From Christensenellaceae bacterium (GTDB lineage: Bacteria > Bacillota > Clostridia > Christensenellales > UBA1242), in the NCBI GenBank assembly GCA_031260975.1, contig JAISKJ010000003.1:293758-357757 (forward strand): 64,000 nucleotides of DNA, given 5' to 3'. The translations under genes and the position numbers were made by a program. A model generated the notes under the pieces. The model was given only the letters and a program-made list of their open reading frames with translations, made no database searches and was not told the DNA's origin. This document shows, in pieces, positions 57,227-64,000 of the stretch (its first letter is position 1; the number at the start of each line of letters is the position of its first letter).

Positions 57227-57613
57227 ATGGCTTATAAGGGAAATTTTTATAACGGAAGTTCTGACGGCAAGGTAATGTATAACAAAAACATTATGCTTTC
57301 TATCATTAACCTTTCGGCAAAAGAAATAAGCGGCGTTTCATGCCTGTGTTCAAGGTTTGGCAGTCGTATAAAGAAACTGTTTTCTTCCAATTATTTTGAG
57401 GGTGTGAAAGTTAATTTTTCAAAAAATAACACCGTGGATGTTGATGTCTATATTAAAGTGTACTTTGGTTACAGTGTAAGTGACGTGGCATACCGTGTTC
57501 AGGAAAATATTAAAAACGGCATATCGTCTATGATGGACATAAAGATTGGTAGCATAAATGTGCATGTGCTTGGGGTGGATTTTTCAAAGGAGGAGCTGGT
57601 AAAAAGCGTATAA
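57227..57613 (+). CDS. Asp23/Gls24-family protein
   Basis: 128 residues. The Asp23 domain is visible: MYNKNIMLSIINLSAKEISGVSCL, VKVNFSKNNTVDVDVYIKVYFGYSVSDVAYRVQENIKNGI, and IGSINVHVLGVDF. Proteins of this type associate with the membrane and the envelope-stress response; the gene is regularly found between spoIIIAH and nusB in clostridia. Named yqhY in Bacillus, where it affects fatty-acid synthesis. Confidence 0.88.
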   Translation: MAYKGNFYNGSSDGKVMYNKNIMLSIINLSAKEISGVSCLCSRFGSRIKKLFSSNYFEGVKVNFSKNNTVDVDVYIKVYFGYSVSDVAYRVQENIKNGISSMMDIKIGSINVHVLGVDFSKEELVKSV

Positions 57614-57660
57614 CAGGTCTCTCAGCAGAGAGGCTTTTACGTTTTTTTATGTGAAGTGTC

Positions 57661-58053
57661 ATGGGTCGAAGAAGTGAGCGTGAGGTTGCATTCAGATTAA
57701 TATTTGAGAGGCTCTTTAATGAAGGGGCCGATTTTTTGACAGGTGTAAAACTTCTTGAAGAAGAGGACAACGCTAAGTATGACAGCGGATTTGCAAAGGA
57801 GGTTTTGGAAGGTGTAACCCAAAACCTTGGTGTTATAGAGCAGCAAATAAAAGATAACCTGGTTGGCTATAAATTTGAGAGGATATATAAAATAGATTTG
57901 AGTTTACTTATTCTTGCAATATACGAAATAAAATATCAGAACACCGACCCAAAGATTGTAATAAATGAAGTGGTGGAGCTTGGTAAAAAGTTTTCAACCG
58001 ACAAAAGTCCGGCGTTTATCAATGGCATCCTTTCAAAGATAATTAACGGCTGA
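57661..58053 (+). CDS. nusB: Transcription antitermination factor NusB
   Basis: 130 residues. All-helical RNA-binding protein for rRNA antitermination with NusE. MGRRSEREVAFRLIFERLF, DLSLLILAIYEIKYQNTDPKIVINEVVELGKKFSTDKSPAFINGIL are diagnostic. No clear SD; a CTCTC..GAGAG hairpin with a T-run lies just upstream and may attenuate it. Confidence 0.94.
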   Translation: MGRRSEREVAFRLIFERLFNEGADFLTGVKLLEEEDNAKYDSGFAKEVLEGVTQNLGVIEQQIKDNLVGYKFERIYKIDLSLLILAIYEIKYQNTDPKIVINEVVELGKKFSTDKSPAFINGILSKIING

Positions 58054-58088
58054 TTTGGCACAGAAAATAAGCATTTTAGGAGTATAAT

Positions 58089-59279
58089 TTGGCACTAAAA
58101 GAACTTAGCGTAAGTGAAATATCCAATATTATAACCCGTATATTTGATGCTGAGGAGATGCTTCATGATATTAAGATATACGGCGAAATTTCGGGCTTTC
58201 AGATTGTGAGGGGGCACGCTTATTTTTCGATTAAAGATGAAAATGCGCTGCTTAGCTGTGTTATGTTTGGTGTTGGGCATGCAGATATTAAAGACGGCGA
58301 TCAGGTTCTTGTTACCGGCAGGCTCGGGTATTACGGCAAAAGCGGCAAGCTTCAGTTTTATGCCTCAGTTATTGTTCCTTATGGGCAGGGGATACTTTAT
58401 CAAAAATTTTTGGCGCTTAAAGAAAGGCTTGAAAAAGAGGGGCTTTTTGATTCTTCTTCAAAAAAGCCAATTCCTAAGGTTGTTAAAAATATTGGTGTGG
58501 TTACAAGTGAGACCGGCGCAGTAATACAGGACATTATAAATATTGTGGGCCGCAGAAACCCCTGCGTGAATATATTCCTATATCCCGTGAGGGTGCAGGG
58601 TGTAGGGGCTGAAAACAGTATATGCGAGGGTGTGGAGTATTTTTCTCGGCATAAAAATGTGGATGTAATTGTAATAGCACGGGGCGGCGGCAGTTTTGAG
58701 GATTTAATGCCTTTTAACAGTGAAATTTTGGCGCGGACGATTTATGCTTCGGAGCTTCCGGTTGTATCGGCTGTAGGGCACGAAACGGACTTTACGATTT
58801 GTGATTTTGTCAGCAACCTGAGAGCTCCGACGCCTTCGGCCGCAGCTGAATTGCTTACGCAGGATCCGGGAGATGTTAAAAGCAGGTTAGCTCAAAATTT
58901 GACGAGGATGCTTAGTTTATATACTTATTTTTTGCAAAACAACACGGCATATCTGGACGATTTTATGCTTAAACTTGGCAGCGACGCACGGCATGTCATA
59001 GAACATAAAAAACAGCGGTTTGTGGATATAGTAAGACGACTGTTGCTGCTCTCGGGCAGTGCTGTGCAAAGGCACGAGGGAGCATTGGGGATTATAAATG
59101 AGAGGCTTTTGGGGCATAGTCCTGCAGCAATATTAGATAGGGGTTTTGTAAAGGTATTTAAGGATGGTAAGGCTGTTGTAGAGGCAGGGGCTGTAAATGT
59201 GGGGGATAAGCTCAGAATAAGCCTTAGGGACGGCGATATTGAAACGGTAACAGAAAAGATTGATAAAAAGGAGAACTGA
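58089..59279 (+). CDS. xseA: Exodeoxyribonuclease VII large subunit
   Basis: 396 residues. N-terminal OB-fold (ITRIFDAEEMLHDIKIYGEISGF) and catalytic domain with NIGVVTSETGAVIQDIINIVGRRNP, VIVIARGGGSFEDLMPFN, VSAVGHETDFTICDFVSNLRAPTPSAAAEL. Degrades single-stranded DNA with XseB. TTG 58089 with AGGAG upstream. Overlap region with xseB is short. Confidence 0.95.
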   Translation: MALKELSVSEISNIITRIFDAEEMLHDIKIYGEISGFQIVRGHAYFSIKDENALLSCVMFGVGHADIKDGDQVLVTGRLGYYGKSGKLQFYASVIVPYGQGILYQKFLALKERLEKEGLFDSSSKKPIPKVVKNIGVVTSETGAVIQDIINIVGRRNPCVNIFLYPVRVQGVGAENSICEGVEYFSRHKNVDVIVIARGGGSFEDLMPFNSEILARTIYASELPVVSAVGHETDFTICDFVSNLRAPTPSAAAELLTQDPGDVKSRLAQNLTRMLSLYTYFLQNNTAYLDDFMLKLGSDARHVIEHKKQRFVDIVRRLLLLSGSAVQRHEGALGIINERLLGHSPAAILDRGFVKVFKDGKAVVEAGAVNVGDKLRISLRDGDIETVTEKIDKKEN

Positions 59280-59280
59280 A

Positions 59281-59499
59281 ATGGCACAGATATTGAGTTT
59301 TGAAGAGAAGTGTAAAAGGCTTGAGCAGATTGTAAGCAAGCTTGAGGACCCAAACTTAAGTTTGAGTGAGGGCACAAAGATTTTTGAAGAAGGCGTAAAG
59401 CTGAGCAAAGAATGTTATGCCGAGCTTGAAGGCAGCAAAGGCAAGATTGTTGTTATAAAAAAAGAGCTGGATAAAATTGTAGACGACACAGATAATTAG
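59281..59499 (+). CDS. xseB: Exodeoxyribonuclease VII small subunit
   Basis: 72 residues: SFEEKCKRLEQIVSKLEDPNLSLSEGTKIFEEGVKL is diagnostic. Binds several copies to XseA. AAGGAG before ATG 59281, 1 nt after the xseA stop. The usual next genes ispA and dxs do not follow. Confidence 0.94.
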   Translation: MAQILSFEEKCKRLEQIVSKLEDPNLSLSEGTKIFEEGVKLSKECYAELEGSKGKIVVIKKELDKIVDDTDN

Positions 59500-59603
59500 T
59501 GTAAGCAAGCAGAAGTATTAAAAGATACTTATGGCACTTTGTTGGGCTGAGTATTGTTTGCCCATGTCTTATAAAGAAAAGAGGGAGAAAGATGGAATGT
59601 TTT

Positions 59604-59627
59604 AAGGGCGAGTTTTCGCTCTTTTTT
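59604..59627 (+). terminator. Terminator after xseB
   Basis: AAGGGCG-AGTTTT-CGCTCTT (one wobble) followed by TTTT. Confidence 0.7.
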
Positions 59628-59674
59628 GTTTTGGCCAAGGTCTATAAAAACTGCTTTTGACATAGTATATATAA

Positions 59675-60271
59675 ATGGACGGTATAAAAAAGTTTCCTAA
59701 AAAAGCAAAACCTCGCAAGCGTGTGCATATACTGTTTGTAGGGCGGCGCAAATACAAATGGATAATCAAGATTACTATTCTCACGCTTTGTCTTGCGCTG
59801 TTTGCCGGGATTATTTCGGAGATGATTTTGTCGCGCACCAACATGGTTTTTGCGGTTATAATACTTCTGATATTTTTGTTTGTTAACATAGTTTTTGATA
59901 TGATAGGCCTTGCTTTTGCAGCCTGTCCGCAGGATAAATTAATTGATCTTCGAAATCAAAATGTCAGCGGGAGCAGTGTGGCTCTGCGCTTGAGCGGGAT
60001 TTCGGAAAAGGTCTCCTCGTTTTGCTCGGATGTGGTGGGAGATATTTGCGGAATTTTGAGTGGGGCCGCCGGCAGTGCTATTGCAATAAAAATTATTATC
60101 CGCTCAGACTCGCTTGAGGTTTTGCTGGCGGCGGGCATCAGTGCAACTGTGGCGGGGCTCACGGTTTTTGGCAAGGCGCTTTGCAAACGGCTGGCTATAT
60201 ATAAGTCATTAAGCGTAGTGCTTTTTGTTGGTAGATTTATTTCGATGTTTAAAAGAGAAAGGGGTAGGTAG
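59675..60271 (+). CDS. Membrane protein with a GDICGILSGAAG motif
   Basis: 198 residues. A basic N-terminus (KKFPKKAKPRKRVHILFVGRRK), two hydrophobic helices (33-53, 59-82), a cytoplasmic stretch with ISEKVSSFCSDVVGDICGIL, then two more helices. It resembles clostridial proteins annotated as CorB/DUF21-like transporters found near argR-recN, but has no CBS domains; I do not assign transport. ATG 59675 follows TAGTAT by 6 nt without an SD. Confidence 0.65.
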   Translation: MDGIKKFPKKAKPRKRVHILFVGRRKYKWIIKITILTLCLALFAGIISEMILSRTNMVFAVIILLIFLFVNIVFDMIGLAFAACPQDKLIDLRNQNVSGSSVALRLSGISEKVSSFCSDVVGDICGILSGAAGSAIAIKIIIRSDSLEVLLAAGISATVAGLTVFGKALCKRLAIYKSLSVVLFVGRFISMFKRERGR

Positions 60272-60333
60272 AACACAACATATTGTGTTTACGTATACTT
60301 ATGCATACAATATAGTATATTTATATACACTTC

Positions 60334-60433
60334 GCATAAATATAAAAAAATTGTTGAATATTTATGCAAAAACCTCTTGCATAAATATAAAAAATAGTGT
60401 ATAATTATTTCACTTCCGATGAATAGATATACA
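60334..60433 (+). promoter_or_regulatory. argR promoter with ARG boxes
   Basis: TGAATATTTATGCA (60355-60368) matches the ARG-box consensus TGAATWWWWATTCA at 13 of 14 positions; TGAATAGATATACA (60420-60433) is a second. GCATAAATAT occurs at 60334 and 60379 and inverted at 60358. The promoter TTGCAT (60377-60382), 17 nt, TATAAT (60400-60405) lies among them, so ArgR should repress its own gene. Confidence 0.75.
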
Positions 60434-60495
60434 TGTATAGTTATGCAATCCCACTATTTTAGTGTGAGAGTTTAAACGACAAAGGAGAAAGGCTG

Positions 60496-60954
60496 ATGGC
60501 ACGAAGCGTTAGACAGAGTAAGATTCTGGATATAATTTCGGTAAACGAGATTGAGACACAGGAAGAACTTGTGGCGCATTTGAGGGCGGCGAATTTTGAT
60601 ATTACACAGGCAACCATAAGCCGTGACATTAAAGAGCTCGGGCTTATCAAAATTTTGTCGCAGGACAGCAACCGCTATAAATATGCTTTGGTAGACTCGG
60701 AGCAACAACAAGCTTCAAATAAGTTTTTGCTTTTGTTTAAAGAATCTGTCATTTCGGTTAAGACTGCGCAAAACCTAGTAGTAATCAAAACCTTGAAGGG
60801 CGTGGCGGATGCCATCATAAATATAATTGACAAGTTTAACATTGAAAACACTTTAGGCTCAGTTAGCGGCGACGATACGGTTATGATAATTTTTGAGACT
60901 AATGCCAGCGCCAAAGAAGCATGTGACAAGATACATAATATTTTAACTGAATAA
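60496..60954 (+). CDS. argR: Arginine repressor
   Basis: 152 residues. N-terminal winged helix (RQSKILDIISVNEIETQEELVAHLRAANFDITQATISRDIKELGLIK), C-terminal arginine-binding, hexamer-forming domain (GSVSGDDTVMIIFETNASAKEA, with the GDDT Asp pair). Upstream of recN as in most Firmicutes; the tlyA and nadK genes that usually precede it are absent. AAAGGAG before the ATG. Confidence 0.95.
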   Translation: MARSVRQSKILDIISVNEIETQEELVAHLRAANFDITQATISRDIKELGLIKILSQDSNRYKYALVDSEQQQASNKFLLLFKESVISVKTAQNLVVIKTLKGVADAIINIIDKFNIENTLGSVSGDDTVMIIFETNASAKEACDKIHNILTE

Positions 60955-60955
60955 T

Positions 60956-60983
60956 AGGAGCGTTTGAGTGCGCTCTTTTTTTT
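60956..60983 (+). terminator. Terminator after argR
   Basis: GGAGCG-TTTGAGTG-CGCTCT followed by a long T-run. recN therefore needs its own promoter. Confidence 0.8.
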
Positions 60984-61012
60984 GAATTGATAAGGGGCCG
61001 TTTTTAATTCCC

Positions 61013-61047
61013 TTGTCTTTTTTGATGAAATTTGATACAATGGCTAT
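61013..61047 (+). promoter_or_regulatory. recN promoter, leaderless
   Basis: TTGTCT (61013-61018), 17 nt, TACAAT (61036-61041), then exactly 6 nt to ATG 61048. No SD is present. No LexA-type box was identified. Confidence 0.65.
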
Positions 61048-62742
61048 ATGTTAAAGCACCTTAAGATAAAAAATATAGCGCTTATAAAAGACCTAACGAT
61101 AGAGTTTAGCGGTGGGCTGAATGTTCTTACCGGTGAAACGGGAGCGGGAAAGAGTATTATAATAGACTCGCTTAATTTTGTTTTGGGGGATAAAGCAAAC
61201 AAAAGCCTTATGCGAACGGGTGCCTACGGTATGAGTGCCGAGGCATTGTTTTGCGGTGTAACCGGCAAGGCTAAAGAAATTTTGAAGGAATATAATATAC
61301 CCGATGATGACGATGTTTTGATTGTGCGCAGTTTCAGTGACACGTCACAGAGTATTAGGCTTAATGGTAATACCATAACTGCTGGCATGCTCAAAAACAT
61401 AACTCCCTATTTGGTTGATATCCATGGTCAGCACGAGCACCAATCGCTGCTCAAACCAAGGTTTCATCTTGGAATTATTGACGGATTAAACAGCTCAAAG
61501 ACTGATTTGCTCAGAGCGGAAGTTTCGGGGCAATATAAAAAACATAAAGATATTATTTCTCAGCTTGATGAGCTTGGCAGCAATAACCAGAATAGAGAAC
61601 GCATGATAGACCTGCTTCAATATCAGATAAATGAAATTGAGAGGTTTTCACTTAAACAAAACGAAGACGAAACTCTGGCGGTTGAGCGTAGCAGAATGCT
61701 TAATAGCGGCAAGATATCGGCAAATCTTACGAATGCCTTAAATGAGATTGACGGCAATTTTTCGGTTGTGAGCAGCATTAAAAAGGCAATAAGTGCAATG
61801 AATTCTGTTGTTCAGTATGACGAGACGTTGCAGCCGCTGATAAACAGGCTTGATGGTGCAAGGTTGGAGTTGAGTGATATTGCGGGAGAGTTGAAAATTG
61901 TCACCGAAAGTGTGAATTTTGACGATGCGGCATTTGATAGAATTGACACCAGACTTGACGGCATTAAGGCGCTTAAAAAGAAGTATGGGGCTACTGTTGC
62001 TGAAGTTTTTAAGTTTTTAGAAAACGCCAAAGAGGAGTTGAACAAATATCAGAACAGCACGGCACTTATAGATAATCTGGAATATCAGAAGCAGCAGGTT
62101 TATAGCAGTCTTTATGATACGGCAAATAAATTATCGGATATCAGGCGTGGCATTGCTGAGGAGTTTTCGAGCAAAGTTATGAAAGAGCTTGGTGACCTTG
62201 GAATGAAAAACGCCAAGTTTGCTGTAATGTTTGACCCCAAACCTGACAAAAACACAGCAAATATAACTGCAAACGGATTTGATAATCCAATATTTATGTT
62301 CAGTGCTAATTTAGGTCAGCCTATGAAGCCGCTCAGTGAGATAATTTCAGGCGGGGAAATGAGCAGGTTTATGCTTGGTATAAAAAATATTATCGCTGAT
62401 ATTGATGATTTACAAACGCTTGTGTTTGACGAGATTGACACGGGTATCAGCGGTGCCATCGGATTTGTTATTGCTTGCAAAATGGCCAATATATCAAAAA
62501 AGCATCAGGTTATTTCGGTGTCGCACCTGCCGCAGATTGCTGCCATGGCAGACAATCATTTGTTTATTCAAAAGCAGGTTGAAGCCAACGAGACTATTAC
62601 TAAAGTTTTTACATTGGATAAAAAGGGCTCACAGAGTGAGGTGGCAAGGCTTTCGGGAGGTGTTGACGGCAGCGGCGTTGCGCTTGAGCATGCCGATGAG
62701 CTGATGGGTAGGTGTGCTGCATATAAAAATTCAATCAAATAA
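61048..62742 (+). CDS. recN: DNA repair protein RecN
   Basis: 564 residues, SMC-like ATPase for double-strand-break repair. Walker A TGETGAGKS (28-36), VDIHGQHEHQSLL, central coiled coil, signature ISGGEMSRFMLGIK, Walker B LVFDEIDTGISG and HQVISVSHLPQIAAMADNH. Starts directly behind a -10 box. Confidence 0.96.
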   Translation: MLKHLKIKNIALIKDLTIEFSGGLNVLTGETGAGKSIIIDSLNFVLGDKANKSLMRTGAYGMSAEALFCGVTGKAKEILKEYNIPDDDDVLIVRSFSDTSQSIRLNGNTITAGMLKNITPYLVDIHGQHEHQSLLKPRFHLGIIDGLNSSKTDLLRAEVSGQYKKHKDIISQLDELGSNNQNRERMIDLLQYQINEIERFSLKQNEDETLAVERSRMLNSGKISANLTNALNEIDGNFSVVSSIKKAISAMNSVVQYDETLQPLINRLDGARLELSDIAGELKIVTESVNFDDAAFDRIDTRLDGIKALKKKYGATVAEVFKFLENAKEELNKYQNSTALIDNLEYQKQQVYSSLYDTANKLSDIRRGIAEEFSSKVMKELGDLGMKNAKFAVMFDPKPDKNTANITANGFDNPIFMFSANLGQPMKPLSEIISGGEMSRFMLGIKNIIADIDDLQTLVFDEIDTGISGAIGFVIACKMANISKKHQVISVSHLPQIAAMADNHLFIQKQVEANETITKVFTLDKKGSQSEVARLSGGVDGSGVALEHADELMGRCAAYKNSIK

Positions 62743-62804
62743 AAACTCTTATTTTTGAAGTAATTTTTACATAAAACGGCTGCTGACCCCACACAATATA
62801 TTAT

Positions 62805-64000
62805 ATGAAAGCGCGGTTATTTAAAAAACTTGGCATAGCTTTGGGTGCTGTTGCACTCGTTTTTTGTCTGCTTTATTTTGCCGTTTTACCGGCTTCGAGA
62901 GTGTTTGCGATGCCCGATAATATGATTATATATTCAAGCGATATAGGATATATCAATCAAAACAGGGTTTTTGGGCAGTTTGTGAACGTTGAGCTTAAAA
63001 AATCCAGCGTGCCGGTGGTAAAGGCTCCTGATGTGGGCGAAGTTGAGTTTAAGCTGTTTAATCTTATTCCCATAAAAACGCATAAGGTTGTTATAGGAGA
63101 AGATGAGGTTTTGGCGGGCGGAATGCCTGTGGGGTTGGTTATTTCGGCCGAAGGTGCGCTGATTGTGGGCAGCAGTGTGATTGAAACTGACGGTAATACT
63201 TTTGATATTACCAAGTCCGGCCTTAAGGTTGGAGATATAATCACGCATATTGAAGATGAAAAAGTGGAGAATACCGGCAGTATTTCTAAGTTTATCAACA
63301 AAAAGGAGAACGGGGGGCGCGAGCTTAAAATAACCGCTATGCGCAAAAATAAGGAATATGAATTTAGAGTAAAACCCGCTTATGATATAAAAAGCGACAG
63401 TTTTAAGCTGGGGGTTTGGGTGAGAGATGATGCTTCGGGGATAGGTACATTGACTTTTATTGATGATAAAAACCGTTTTGGTGCACTTGGCCATCCGATT
63501 TGCGATGGGGACACAGGAGTTATGATGGCTGTCAAAAGCGGGAATTTGTATGGATGCAATATTCTGGGCCTCAACAAGGGAGTAGCCGGTGACCCCGGCG
63601 AAATCAGGGGGTTGTTTTTGCAGGGCAAGAACAGTCAGGGACATATAGATAAAAACAGTGAATTTGGTGTTTTTGGTGAAATTTCACAGAATTCTTTACT
63701 TTTGGACCAAACGCTTAAACTGAAAGTGGGAGGGCGGCTGACGGTAAGCCCAGGAAAGGCCCAGATAAGAAGTGCTGTGGATGGTAACCTGAAGCTCTAT
63801 GACATAGAAATTATCAAAACAAATTATCAGAATTATCAGAATGACCGAAGTATGGTCATTAGAATAATTGACCCTGAGCTTTTAGAAAAAACCGGAGGGA
63901 TTATTCAAGGAATGAGCGGCAGTCCTATAATTCAGAACGGCAAGCTGGTGGGGGCAGTTACACATGTGTTTGTAAACGACCCAACAAAGGGGTTTGGTGT
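62805..64000 (+). CDS. spoIVB: SpoIVB serine peptidase, 3' end beyond the window
   Basis: 398 codons are present and the frame is open at the window end. Signal-anchor helix at about 9-34, a PDZ domain (about 100-190), and an S55 peptidase domain with His230 (LGHPICD), Ser373 (GMSGSPII) and Asp392 (VNDPTKGFG). SpoIVB crosses from forespore to mother cell and triggers pro-sigma-K processing. recN-spoIVB is the standard order; spo0A should follow. ATG 62805 lies close behind CACAAT with no SD. Confidence 0.93.
   Translation, partial: MKARLFKKLGIALGAVALVFCLLYFAVLPASRVFAMPDNMIIYSSDIGYINQNRVFGQFVNVELKKSSVPVVKAPDVGEVEFKLFNLIPIKTHKVVIGEDEVLAGGMPVGLVISAEGALIVGSSVIETDGNTFDITKSGLKVGDIITHIEDEKVENTGSISKFINKKENGGRELKITAMRKNKEYEFRVKPAYDIKSDSFKLGVWVRDDASGIGTLTFIDDKNRFGALGHPICDGDTGVMMAVKSGNLYGCNILGLNKGVAGDPGEIRGLFLQGKNSQGHIDKNSEFGVFGEISQNSLLLDQTLKLKVGGRLTVSPGKAQIRSAVDGNLKLYDIEIIKTNYQNYQNDRSMVIRIIDPELLEKTGGIIQGMSGSPIIQNGKLVGAVTHVFVNDPTKGFG

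Noticed and set aside
1-64000. CRISPR arrays, tRNA and rRNA genes
   Set aside because: No regularly spaced direct repeats, and no cloverleaf with a T-arm or rRNA-like sequence, were seen on either strand.

Overview
This window looks like chromosomal DNA of a low-GC, endospore-forming Firmicute of the Clostridia type, probably from an uncultured lineage. The evidence is a complete spoIIIAA-AH operon with spoIVB, a T-box leader on tyrS, clostridial housekeeping gene order, and strong Shine-Dalgarno sites. Most genes read rightward. No rRNA, tRNA or CRISPR array was seen. TTG starts are common (rnhB, rseP, infB, spoIIIAB, xseA).

Layout. 1-7.1 kb: the 5' end of an MMPL/RND exporter, a heavy-metal P-type ATPase, DNA polymerase I, and a leftward pair of related proteins of unknown function. 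7.2-23.3 kb: the SRP/ribosome-maturation cluster ylxM-ffh-rpsP-khpA-rimM-trmD-rbgA-rnhB-yraN, then tyrS, a small XRE regulator locus, rplS, comM and dprA. A 4-kb integrated element splits rbgA from its native leader. 23.4-34.4 kb: topA, hslU (no hslV beside it), hisS, trxA, iscR-iscS-iscU, rpsB-tsf (leftward), and a radical SAM/SPASM enzyme overlapping a small membrane peptide gene with YGVP repeats. 34.5-41.5 kb: ruvX-DUF1292, frr-uppS-cdsA-rseP, and a PolC-like protein that has the exonuclease but no polymerase. 41.7-51.7 kb: a lipoprotein, rimP-nusA-ylxR-infB, rbfA-nrnA-truB, nfo, efp and a broken NUDIX gene with a G11 tract. 51.8-64 kb: spoIIIAA-AH, asp23-like, nusB, xseA-xseB, a membrane protein, argR, recN, and spoIVB running off the end.

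Most notable. (1) The 4-kb element carries a tyrosine recombinase and sits in codons 5-10 of rbgA, which encode the invariant WFPGH motif. An orphan start (SD plus 13 codons) remains beside trmD, and the element supplies rbgA with a new promoter, RBS and first codons. (2) The element has a long bulged hairpin, mutually exclusive stems and repeated operator-like palindromes, and no recognisable relaxase. (3) A radical SAM/SPASM enzyme is paired with a YGVP-repeat membrane peptide, a candidate peptide-modification system. (4) At least seven genes have a -10 box only 6-8 nt before the ATG, implying leaderless mRNAs. (5) dxs, ispA, dxr and ispG are all absent from their customary neighbourhoods. 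(6) Palindromic intergenic repeats recur, as do GC-rich hairpins placed directly before Shine-Dalgarno sites.

All calls come from reading the sequence and family knowledge; no database search was run.
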